In this document: piece by piece, positions 1-6,400 of the stretch
Layout of the letters: each line of letters starts with the position of its first letter
Numbering within the stretch: the stretch's first letter is position 1
Origin: Spirochaetales bacterium
Lineage (GTDB): Bacteria > Spirochaetota > Spirochaetia > Treponematales > UBA12059
Assembly: GCA_004525355.1 (NCBI GenBank)
Contig: SPCK01000128.1
Span: 1-6,473 of the forward strand
Reading direction: 5' to 3'
Length of the DNA: 6,473 nt
The notes under the pieces: model-generated
What the model was told of the DNA's origin: nothing
Database searches by the model: none
What the model saw: the letters and a program-made list of their open reading frames with translations, nothing else
Made by a program: the position numbers and the translations under genes

Positions 1-174
1 AACGGAACGCTCCTGAATATTCAAATACTGCCGGTCTCTTTCCCGCCCATCCTGTTCTTCACCATGTCACCTGGCGGTTTCATGGTGTTCGCCCTGTTCA
101 TCTCGTTCAATATCTGGCTCAAGAAGACGCTGGATGCGCGGGCCGCACTGACCGCCCGGAAGGAGGCCGCATGA
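1..174 (+). CDS. rnfE: RnfE, C-terminal end (partial; 5' part outside the window)
   Basis: Frame 1 is open from the window edge to a TGA at 172-174 and gives the last 57 residues of a membrane protein. RnfE is a six-helix integral membrane subunit of the Rnf complex, paralogous to RnfA, and part of the path that couples electron flow between ferredoxin and NAD+ to ion translocation. The visible part has a hydrophobic stretch with FPPILFF, then a MSPGGFMVFALFISFNIWL segment and a short basic tail. This resembles the family's usual C-terminal end, in which a Pro/Gly turn (typically PPGAF) precedes the last helix. The call also rests on position: the gene lies directly upstream of rnfA and its stop overlaps the rnfA start (ATGA, 171-174), which implies translational coupling. 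The catalytic and cluster-binding residues of RnfE lie outside the window, so they cannot be checked. Confidence 0.85.
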   Translation, partial: NGTLLNIQILPVSFPPILFFTMSPGGFMVFALFISFNIWLKKTLDARAALTARKEAA

Positions 175-746
175 ATTTCCTGGCGATTTTCCTGTCTGCC
201 AGCCTGAGCGACAACATCCTCCTGATGCGATTCCTGGGCCTCTGCCCCTACATCGGTATGTCGGTAGACATCAACAAGTCGGTGGGCATGGGTCTGGCGG
301 TCACCTTCGTGACCGTGATGGCGACGGTGGTAACCTGGCCGATCTACACGTTTATCCTGGTGCCGTTGCAGCTGACCTTCCTGCAGATCCTGGTTTTCAT
401 CCTGGTAATCGCGAGCCTTGTCCAGCTGGTGGAATTCTTCCTCAAGAAGAACGTCCCCGGTCTGTACGCATCGATGGGTATCTACCTGCCCTTGATCACC
501 ACGAACTGCGCGATCCTTGCTGTCACCTTTGACAATATCTCCAAGGGCTTCAACCTGTTCGAGTCGGTCGCGTACGCGATAGGCGTAGCAATCGGCTTCA
601 TGCTGGCCTTGGTGCTTTTGGCGGGGCTACGGGACCGCCTCAAGACATCGCCTGTGCCCAAGTTCCTGCAGGGCACACCGATACTGTTCGCCGCGACCAG
701 TCTTCTGGCAGTGGCCTTCATGGGCTTTTCCGGCCTGATCAAATAA
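171..746 (+). CDS. rnfA: RnfA, membrane subunit of the ion-translocating ferredoxin:NAD+ oxidoreductase
   Basis: This 191-residue protein has the usual length for RnfA/RsxA and is hydrophobic throughout, with about six predicted membrane helices. RnfA pairs with RnfE in the membrane core of the Rnf complex. Two family landmarks are visible: FLGLCPYIG near the N-terminus (Cys25) and LPLITTNCAIL in the middle (Cys113). In Rnf and the related Na+-NQR complex, such cysteines from the two paralogous subunits hold a shared 2Fe-2S cluster inside the membrane; that role here is from family knowledge. The segment VEFFLKKNVPGLYASMGIYLPLI is also typical. The start at 171 is supported by an AAGGAGG at 160-166, four bases upstream, and by the ATGA overlap with rnfE. 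The gene ends 13 bases before rnfB. NqrE-type proteins are the closest alternative family, but the neighbouring rnfB excludes an nqr operon. Confidence 0.97.
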   Translation: MNFLAIFLSASLSDNILLMRFLGLCPYIGMSVDINKSVGMGLAVTFVTVMATVVTWPIYTFILVPLQLTFLQILVFILVIASLVQLVEFFLKKNVPGLYASMGIYLPLITTNCAILAVTFDNISKGFNLFESVAYAIGVAIGFMLALVLLAGLRDRLKTSPVPKFLQGTPILFAATSLLAVAFMGFSGLIK

Positions 747-759
747 GGAGGATCCGGAT

Positions 760-1614
760 ATGACGATAATTCTGATAACGCTCGGATTCTCCGCCGCCCT
801 GGCTTTTATCCTGGGCTTGGCACTGGGCTGGTTCAAGGAGAAGTTCAAGGTCGAGCGCGACCCCAGGGTCGATGCGGTTCGGGACGCCCTGCCCAGCGTA
901 AACTGCGGTGCCTGCGGCTATCCCGGCTGCGACGGCTATGCCGAGGCCGTTGTCAAAGGCGAGACCTCGGTGACCAAGTGCGCACCGGGGGGGTCGTCTG
1001 TGGCTGAAGCCTTAGCCACGCTCATGGGCGTCAATGCCTCAAGCGAGGATACCGTTGCGGTGCTCCTGTGCCAGGGGACCAAGGACAAGGCTCCGGTCAA
1101 GGGCGAATACGTGGGCGTAAAGACGTGCCGTGCCGCCAAGCTGTCAGCCGGCGGCACCAAGCTCTGCGCCTGGGGTTGCCTGGGTTACGGGGACTGTACA
1201 ACCGTATGCCAGTTCGACGCCCTGCACATGGAAGATGATGGGCTTCCTCACGTTGACTACGCCACGTGCACCGGCTGCGGACTGTGCGTGCAGGAGTGCG
1301 CGCAGCAGATCCTGGCGCTGGTATCCCGGTCCCGTAAGGGATCAGTCGTCGTATGCAGCAACCATGCAGTAGTCAAGGCTACCGTCATGAAGACGTGCAA
1401 GGTCGGCTGCATCAAATGCGAAGCCTGCGTGCGCGCCTGTCCGGAATCGTGCATCACCATGATCAACGGAATACCGGTTACTGACTACGCCAAGTGCACC
1501 TCCTGTGGAATGTGCGTGCAGAAATGCCCCACCAAGTGCTATAAATTGATTGAAACTGACATAACCGGCGCGGAAACAGTCAAGGCGCCCATCGAAGAAC
1601 CCGTTACAGCCTGA
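760..1614 (+). CDS. rnfB: RnfB, multi-cluster iron-sulfur subunit of the Rnf complex
   Basis: RnfB is thought to accept electrons from reduced ferredoxin and pass them into the membrane Rnf complex. Residues 3-24 form one N-terminal membrane anchor; the rest should be cytoplasmic. Cys49, 52, 57 and 74 match the C-x2-C-x4-C-x16-C motif of the RnfB/Fes 4Fe-4S domain. Four ferredoxin-like motifs follow: Cys136/140/146/150, Cys170/173/176/180, Cys217/220/223/227 and Cys246/249/252/256. This suggests about five 4Fe-4S clusters, as in clostridial-type RnfB. There are 26 cysteines in all; Cys104, 123, 199, 213, 231 and 260 lie outside these core motifs. The 284-residue length suits the long anaerobe type and exceeds the roughly 190 residues of gammaproteobacterial RsxB. 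The usual proline after the fourth Cys is present at Cys227 and Cys256 but replaced by Gln at 151 and Ala at 181. An AGGAGG at 746-751, eight bases upstream, supports the start. A terminator follows, so rnfB is the last gene of its operon. Confidence 0.96.
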   Translation: MTIILITLGFSAALAFILGLALGWFKEKFKVERDPRVDAVRDALPSVNCGACGYPGCDGYAEAVVKGETSVTKCAPGGSSVAEALATLMGVNASSEDTVAVLLCQGTKDKAPVKGEYVGVKTCRAAKLSAGGTKLCAWGCLGYGDCTTVCQFDALHMEDDGLPHVDYATCTGCGLCVQECAQQILALVSRSRKGSVVVCSNHAVVKATVMKTCKVGCIKCEACVRACPESCITMINGIPVTDYAKCTSCGMCVQKCPTKCYKLIETDITGAETVKAPIEEPVTA

Positions 1615-1642
1615 TTTCAATAAAAATGAATGCGCAGAGTAG

Positions 1643-1680
1643 CAGGCTCCCGTCCTTAGTGGACTGGGGCCTGTTTTCTT
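1643..1680 (+). terminator. Rho-independent terminator of the rnf operon
   Basis: The arms at 1643-1655 (CAGGCTCCCGTCC) and 1661-1673 (GGACTGGGGCCTG) pair over 13 positions, with one G-T wobble and one C-T mismatch, around a five-base loop (TTAGT). A T-rich tract follows at 1674-1680 (TTTTCTT). It begins 28 bases after the rnfB stop, which is the expected place for the end of the rnf transcript. Confidence 0.88.
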
Positions 1681-1696
1681 ATTACCGATCATTACC

Positions 1697-1726
1697 TTGA
1701 CATGCAAATATGTTTATATATATATT
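1697..1726 (+). promoter_or_regulatory. Sigma-70-type promoter for the marR-ABC operon
   Basis: A perfect TTGACA (-35) lies at 1697-1702. TATATT (-10) follows at 1721-1726 with an 18-base spacer; the alternative TATATA at 1719-1724 gives a 16-base spacer. It sits between the rnf terminator and the regulator gene, in an AT-rich patch that stands out from its GC-rich surroundings. The transcription start would fall near 1733, giving a leader of about 40 bases. This is read from consensus only; no start site is known. Confidence 0.7.
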
Positions 1727-1730
1727 CGCT

Positions 1731-1754
1731 ACCTTGAAGGTTAAGCACGCTTAA
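1731..1754. promoter_or_regulatory. Candidate MarR operator: two abutting inverted repeats
   Basis: Two palindromes lie between the -10 box and the ribosome binding site. The first, ACCTTGAAGGT at 1731-1741, is perfect around a central G. The second, TTAAGCACGCTTAA at 1741-1754, has perfect 6-base arms around AC. MarR-family dimers bind short palindromes of this kind, usually next to their own promoter, so autorepression is the natural reading. The assignment of either palindrome to this regulator is inferred. Confidence 0.55.
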
Positions 1755-1770
1755 ATAAACAGGAGCCCTG

Positions 1771-2307
1771 ATGAATTCTCATGAAACCGGGTTCAGAGAC
1801 ACGCTTGCTACCTGGATGGAACTGGTGATGCGCGGGCACTTCAACCGCGTCAACGTGTTCGCCAAGGAACACGGTCTGAGTTTCTCCCGGATGTCGACCT
1901 TGTTTCGTCTCGAGAAAAAGGGTTGCTGCACGGTGTCGGACATCAGCCGCCAACTTGAGATAACCAACGCCGCCGCAAGCCAGCTTCTCGAGAAATTGGT
2001 GCAGGCCGGACTCATCCAGCGCTACGAGGAACCGGGCGACCGGCGATTGAGGCTCCATCGAATCACCGATGAGGGGCGGAATCTTCTGGACCAGCTCAAG
2101 GCCAGCCAGACTGGCTGGATACAATTGATCGAAGAGTCGATGGGGGACGATGAGAAGCGCTCCGTCGCGGCCAGCCTCGCGCTCCTTTGCGAACGCATGC
2201 GAGCAATCGATGAAAGCGTCCATATCGTGGACAGGCAGACCGAAGACAGGCAAACCGATTGTCCCGAAAACGGAACCGGCAATGAGGAGACAGGACACAT
2301 ATGCTGA
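1771..2307 (+). CDS. MarR-family transcriptional regulator of the adjacent ABC exporter
   Basis: This 178-residue protein is somewhat longer than the typical 140-160 residues of MarR proteins. It has the family's winged helix-turn-helix. The first helix of the DNA-binding part follows TVSDISRQLEI (54-64), the recognition helix is around TNAAASQLLEKLVQAGLI (65-82), and the wing holds EEPGDRRLRLHRITDEG (86-102) with the conserved Asp-Arg (D90, R91/R92). Helices at both ends should form the dimer interface. It probably represses its own operon and is released by a small hydrophobic ligand, as is usual when such a gene leads a pair of ABC half-transporters; the ligand cannot be deduced. Adjacent cysteines (Cys52-Cys53) sit just before the DNA-binding helices. 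The tail after about residue 153 is polar, contains a short DRQTE/DRQTD repeat and looks unrelated to the core fold. AGGAG at 1761-1765 supports the start. The end overlaps the next gene by 7 bases. Confidence 0.92.
   Translation: MNSHETGFRDTLATWMELVMRGHFNRVNVFAKEHGLSFSRMSTLFRLEKKGCCTVSDISRQLEITNAAASQLLEKLVQAGLIQRYEEPGDRRLRLHRITDEGRNLLDQLKASQTGWIQLIEESMGDDEKRSVAASLALLCERMRAIDESVHIVDRQTEDRQTDCPENGTGNEETGHIC
2230..2259 (+). repeat. Tandem 15-base direct repeat in the 3' end of marR
   Basis: The units at 2230-2244 (GACAGGCAGACCGAA) and 2245-2259 (GACAGGCAAACCGAT) match at 13 of 15 positions. They are in frame and encode DRQTE and DRQTD in the polar tail of the regulator. This looks like a small in-frame duplication in a region under weak constraint. 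Confidence 0.8.
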
Positions 2308-4532
2308 AACTCGTACGATATCTCAAGCCTTACCTGTCGCAGGTGGCGCTTATCGTGCTGCTGCTCTTCCTGCAGGCCAACATGGATCTGGCCTTGCCGG
2401 ACTACATGTCCCGAATTGTCAACAATGGAATACAGCAGGGCGGTATCGATTCACCGGTTCCCAGGGCGATACGCGCACAGGAGATGGACCGAGTGTTACT
2501 GTTCATGACGCAGGGGGACAGAGCTGCTGTCAAATTGTTGTATGTTCGCTATGACACAAACTTTGTGGACGCGAGCAACTTGGTCGAGATGTACCCCATC
2601 CTGGCGACCGAGCCGGTGTTTGTGCTGGTGTCCAAGGATGCCAAGGCGATACAAGCGGCCAGGAAGCCGATGAGCCAAGCCCTGCTCGCGGCAAGCGCCG
2701 TTCAACAGATCGCCGCCAACCCCGCGGCGGCACAGGCAATCCCCGGCATGGACTTGTCCCGCCTGCCGCTCGGAACGGATGTTTTTACCGCGCTCGCCAA
2801 CCTTCCCCCAGACCAGATCGACATGATCAAGGGTACAATGCTCGAACAATTCTCGGCGCTCGGCGAGAAAATGCTCGAACAGTCGGCGATTCGCTCCATA
2901 CGAGCCGAATATCAGGCAATCGGCATGGACCCGGGAAAATTACAGAACGGCTACATCTTGTCGACCGGAGTGCTCATGCTCCTGTTGACCCTGATTTCTG
3001 TCGCTGCGACCATCACAGTGGGTTACCTGGGGGCGAGGACGGCCGCCGGAATAGCCAGGACGCTTCGGCGAGACGTGTTCAGGAAGGTGGAGAGCTTCTC
3101 GGGCATCGAGTTCGACAAATTCTCGACGGCTACGTTGATAACGCGGTCGACGAATGATATCACCCAGATTCAAATGGTCGTTTTCATGACGCTCAGGATG
3201 GTCATATACGCGCCTATCATGGGCGTCGGCGGTGTTATTCGAGCGCTGGGTAAGGCGCCATCCATGGCATGGATAATCGGTATCGCGGTTCTGGTGATGC
3301 TGGTCATGATCGCCATCGTGTTCATCATCGCTATGCCCAAGTTCCGTAGTATCCAGATGTTGGTGGACCGGCTCAACCGCGTAGCCCGTGAAAACCTGAC
3401 TGGCCTCATGGTAGTGCGCGCCTTCAATCGGCAGAAATTTGAAAAAGAACGCTTCGATGGGGCGAATACCGACCTGACCCGTGTCAACCTGTTCGTTATC
3501 AGGGTCATGGTCATAATGATGCCCTTCATGATGCTCATCATGAATGTGTTAAGCGTTTCCGTCATATGGGTCGGTGCGCACAAGATAGCCGAGTCAACAA
3601 TGCAGGTGGGCGATATGATGGCCTTCCTGCAGTACGCCATGCAGATCGTCATGTCTTTCTTGATGCTTTCCATGATTTTTATTTTCCTGCCTCGGGCCTC
3701 GGTATCGGGCGACCGAATCGCCGAAGTCTTGGGGACAGAGCTCTCGATACACGATCCCGAGGTGCCTGAAAACCTGCCGTCTGCCTCAAGCGGGCGCGTC
3801 GAATTCAGGAACGTCTCGTTCCGGTACCCGGGCGCGGATACCGACGCACTATCGGGAATTTCCTTCACGGCCGAGCCGGGCCAGACGACCGCGATAATCG
3901 GCCCGACCGGCTCGGGAAAGAGCACGACCGTAAACCTGATACCGCGTTTCTACGATGTGACCGGCGGGCAGATACTTGTTGACGGGGTTGATATCCGAAA
4001 GGTAACCCAGCACGAGCTTCGAACCCGGATTGGTTACGTGCCGCAAAAGAGCGTCCTGTTCTCGGGTTCCGTCGCAACGAACCTCAGGTATGGCGCCGAG
4101 GATGCTACTGAGGAGCGTGTCGCCCTCGCTGTCAAGACGGCCCAGGCTTCGGCGTTCGTCGCAGAACGCGAAGGCGGGTACGAGGCGAAGATTTCACAGG
4201 CGGGAGCCAACATCTCCGGCGGGCAGAAACAACGCCTGTCGATTGCGCGAGCCCTGGTCATGCGCTATCCAGTCTACATCTTCGATGACAGTTTCTCCGC
4301 GTTGGACTTCAGGACGGATGCCGCGCTCAGGCGGGCGCTCAAAGACACAATGGCCGCGAGCACACTCATCATCGTAGCTCAGCGCGTATCGACCATTATG
4401 ACCGCCGACCAGATCATCGTACTGGACGAGGGTCGCATTGTCGGCAAGGGTTCGCACAAGGAATTGATGAGTAGTTGCGAACCGTACCGGGAGACCGTTC
4501 TCTCCCAGTTGAGCAGCGAGGACATAGCATGA
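2301..4532 (+). CDS. Heterodimeric ABC exporter, half with degenerate ATPase site and large extracellular domain
   Basis: This is a 743-residue membrane-ATPase fusion of the type IV (ABCB-like) exporter family. It should act in the cytoplasmic membrane as a dimer with the next gene product, exporting drugs or other hydrophobic compounds; the substrate is unknown. Helix 1 lies at about 11-33 and helix 2 at about 217-241, separated by about 170 mainly hydrophilic residues. Helices 3-6 follow by about 465, then the nucleotide-binding domain: A-loop Tyr509, Walker A GPTGSGKST (534-542), Q-loop Gln582, signature ISGGQ (638-642) and Walker B VYIFDD (658-663). Asp663 stands where the catalytic Glu should be, and Gln694 (IVAQR) replaces the H-loop His. 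These changes mark the catalytically weak half in TM287/TM288-type pairs. Ordinary half-transporters have 570-620 residues; the extra length is the loop between helices 1 and 2. Helices 5-6 are rich in Met. GAGGAGA at 2284-2290 and AGGA at 2292-2295 precede the start, which overlaps marR by 7 bases. Confidence 0.94.
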   Translation: MLKLVRYLKPYLSQVALIVLLLFLQANMDLALPDYMSRIVNNGIQQGGIDSPVPRAIRAQEMDRVLLFMTQGDRAAVKLLYVRYDTNFVDASNLVEMYPILATEPVFVLVSKDAKAIQAARKPMSQALLAASAVQQIAANPAAAQAIPGMDLSRLPLGTDVFTALANLPPDQIDMIKGTMLEQFSALGEKMLEQSAIRSIRAEYQAIGMDPGKLQNGYILSTGVLMLLLTLISVAATITVGYLGARTAAGIARTLRRDVFRKVESFSGIEFDKFSTATLITRSTNDITQIQMVVFMTLRMVIYAPIMGVGGVIRALGKAPSMAWIIGIAVLVMLVMIAIVFIIAMPKFRSIQMLVDRLNRVARENLTGLMVVRAFNRQKFEKERFDGANTDLTRVNLFVIRVMVIMMPFMMLIMNVLSVSVIWVGAHKIAESTMQVGDMMAFLQYAMQIVMSFLMLSMIFIFLPRASVSGDRIAEVLGTELSIHDPEVPENLPSASSGRVEFRNVSFRYPGADTDALSGISFTAEPGQTTAIIGPTGSGKSTTVNLIPRFYDVTGGQILVDGVDIRKVTQHELRTRIGYVPQKSVLFSGSVATNLRYGAEDATEERVALAVKTAQASAFVAEREGGYEAKISQAGANISGGQKQRLSIARALVMRYPVYIFDDSFSALDFRTDAALRRALKDTMAASTLIIVAQRVSTIMTADQIIVLDEGRIVGKGSHKELMSSCEPYRETVLSQLSSEDIA
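2430..2945 (+). other. Region encoding the extracellular insertion between helices 1 and 2 of the first ABC half
   Basis: This part encodes residues 44-215. Most of it is hydrophilic and it has no ATPase motif. It opens with a charged stretch including EMDRVLLFMTQGDR and continues with a possible strand (PVFVLVSKD). An Ala/Gln/Pro-rich part follows (about 122-148), then a helical, acidic stretch up to the second membrane helix. By topology it should lie outside the cytoplasmic membrane. A comparable extracellular domain on one half is known in BmrCD of Bacillus, so the architecture has precedent; sequence homology to that domain was not tested. Boundaries are approximate. Confidence 0.7.
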
Positions 4533-6400
4533 GCGACAGACAGGAACGCGGGTCGACCATACCGGCGATGGGACGTCGGCCGATGGGCCGGGGCGGCATG
4601 GGACACGGGCCCATGGCGATGATGAAAGGCGAGAAGGCCAAGGATTTCAAGGGGACCATCCGCAAGCTCGTCACGTACATGGGCACGTATCGATTGAGGA
4701 TCGTCGTAGTATTCCTGTTCGCCATCGCGTCGACGGTATTTACCATTGCCGGACCCAAGATCCTTGGTCAGGCCACGACGATATTGTTCGAGGGTGTGAT
4801 GGCCAGGATTCAGGGCACTGGCAACCTGGATTTTATGGCCATCGGGCGGATACTACTCCTGGTGCTCGGCCTGTACGGAATAGCATCGGTATTTTCCTAC
4901 ATTATGGGTTGGCTCATGTCGGGGGTGTCCGCGGATATAGCCTATCGCTTCAGGCGCGACATATCGGTCAAGATGAACACTATTCCGTTCAAGTACTTCG
5001 ACAATACCACGCACGGGGAGACGCTCTCGAGAATCACCAATGACGTGGATACCATCAACCAGACCCTGAGCCAAAGCCTCACGCAGATCATCACGTCAGT
5101 GGTGAGCGTTGTCGGCGTGCTGATCATGATGTTCTCCATCGACTGGCGCATGACGCTGGTAGCCCTGTTCATCCTTCCGCTGTCGTTGGGGATCGTAGGA
5201 TTCATTGTCAAACGCTCGCAGAAGTATTTCAAGCAGCAGCAGGAATACCTTGGGCACGTAAACGGCCATATTGAAGAGATGTACAGCGGTCATATTGTGA
5301 TGAAGGCTTTCAACGGCGAGCAAAAGAGCGTCGAGCAATTCGATTCATTCAACGATACCTTGTACTCGTCCGCATGGAAATCCCAATTCCTCTCCGGGTT
5401 GATGATGCCGATGATGAACTTCGTCGGCAACCTTGGCTACGTCGGCGTGAGTATCCTGGGCGGATGGCTTGCCATCAGGCGAATTATCACCGTCGGCGAT
5501 ATACAGGCCTTCATCCAGTACGTGCGAAACTTCACCCAGCCCATCATGCAGATCGCCAATATCAGCAACGTGTTGCAGCAGACCGCGGCGGCGGCCGAGC
5601 GGGTATTCAGTTTCCTGGACGAGAAGCAGGAAATAGAGGAGACCGCGATGCCGGTAAAGCCCGCACGCATCGAGGGAAGGGTCGCGTTCAACGGTGTGCA
5701 TTTCGGGTATGACCCGGCCAAGCCTGTCATCAAGGAATTCTCGGCTGTGGCCGAGCCGGGGCAGAAGATAGCGATCGTCGGTCCCACCGGTGCAGGAAAG
5801 ACAACGATGGTCAAGCTGCTCATGCGCTTCTACGACGTGGACGCCGGTTCGATCACGGTGGATGGATACGACCTGCGCGACTTCACGCGCGCGTATTTGC
5901 GTCGGACCTTCGCCATGGTGCTGCAGGATACATGGCTTTACAATGATACCGTCATGGAAAACATTCGCTACGGCCGCATCGAAGCAAGCGACGATGAAGT
6001 CATCGCGGCAGCCAAAGCCGCGTATGTCGACCACTTCGTGCATACCCTGCCCGAGGGGTACCGGATGATCCTGAACGAGGAAACGTCCAATATTTCGCAA
6101 GGCCAGAAGCAGCTGTTGACGATAGCGCGGGCCATCCTGGCCGATCCTCGTATTCTTATCCTGGATGAGGCGACCAGTTCCGTCGACACGAGGACCGAGA
6201 TGCTCATACAAAAAGCGATGGACAAGTTGATGCACGGCCGTACGAGCTTCGTGATCGCGCATCGTCTGTCCACGATCCGTAACGCAGACCTGATACTCGT
6301 AATGAACGAAGGAGACATCGTGGAGCAGGGAACGCACGAGCAATTGATATCCGCAAACGGCTTCTATGCCGATCTGTACAATAGTCAATTCGAAGGATAA
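4529..6400 (+). CDS. Heterodimeric ABC exporter, catalytically competent half
   Basis: This 623-residue type IV ABC half-transporter partners the preceding gene product. Six membrane helices span roughly residues 55-345, and the nucleotide-binding domain follows. Visible motifs are A-loop Tyr394, Walker A GPTGAGKTT (418-426), Q-loop Gln466, signature ISQGQ (522-526), Walker B RILILDE (541-547) with catalytic Glu547, D-loop SSVD (550-553) and H-loop His578. The non-canonical ISQGQ would face the degenerate Walker motifs of the partner, while its intact Walker A/B, Glu and His would work with the partner's ISGGQ. This leaves one active and one weak ATP site, as in TM287/TM288. The first 30 or so residues are rich in Gly, Met and Arg and probably form a flexible cytoplasmic tail. 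The frame is open to an earlier ATG at 4475, but 4529 is preferred: CGAGGA at 4517-4522 is six bases upstream, and ATGA overlaps the previous stop. The substrate is unknown. Confidence 0.94.
   Translation: MSDRQERGSTIPAMGRRPMGRGGMGHGPMAMMKGEKAKDFKGTIRKLVTYMGTYRLRIVVVFLFAIASTVFTIAGPKILGQATTILFEGVMARIQGTGNLDFMAIGRILLLVLGLYGIASVFSYIMGWLMSGVSADIAYRFRRDISVKMNTIPFKYFDNTTHGETLSRITNDVDTINQTLSQSLTQIITSVVSVVGVLIMMFSIDWRMTLVALFILPLSLGIVGFIVKRSQKYFKQQQEYLGHVNGHIEEMYSGHIVMKAFNGEQKSVEQFDSFNDTLYSSAWKSQFLSGLMMPMMNFVGNLGYVGVSILGGWLAIRRIITVGDIQAFIQYVRNFTQPIMQIANISNVLQQTAAAAERVFSFLDEKQEIEETAMPVKPARIEGRVAFNGVHFGYDPAKPVIKEFSAVAEPGQKIAIVGPTGAGKTTMVKLLMRFYDVDAGSITVDGYDLRDFTRAYLRRTFAMVLQDTWLYNDTVMENIRYGRIEASDDEVIAAAKAAYVDHFVHTLPEGYRMILNEETSNISQGQKQLLTIARAILADPRILILDEATSSVDTRTEMLIQKAMDKLMHGRTSFVIAHRLSTIRNADLILVMNEGDIVEQGTHEQLISANGFYADLYNSQFEG

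Noticed and set aside
1715..1726. TA-rich run as a microsatellite or replication-related element
   Set aside because: It is only about 12 bases and is fully explained as the -10 region of the promoter; no DnaA boxes or iterons surround it.
3170..3925. Antisense open frame of 251 codons opposite the first ABC gene
   Set aside because: The plus strand clearly encodes conserved membrane helices and Walker A here; the antisense product is low-complexity (rich in Ile, Met, Thr and Arg) and has no supporting ribosome binding site or family match.
4475..4528. Earlier in-frame ATG for the second ABC half
   Set aside because: It would overlap the previous gene by 58 bases and add 18 residues that mirror its coding sequence, whereas the ATG at 4529 has a well-spaced ribosome binding site and the usual ATGA overlap.
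5345..6388. Long antisense open frame of 347 codons opposite the second ABC gene
   Set aside because: It lies wholly opposite conserved ATPase-domain coding sequence, its translation is rich in His, Arg and Asp without recognisable motifs, and it reads as a frame mirror of a GC-rich gene.
1771..6400. A new defence or antimicrobial-synthesis system built around the ABC pair
   Set aside because: No peptide precursor, modifying enzyme, nuclease or toxin gene is present in the window; a MarR-controlled efflux pair explains everything seen.
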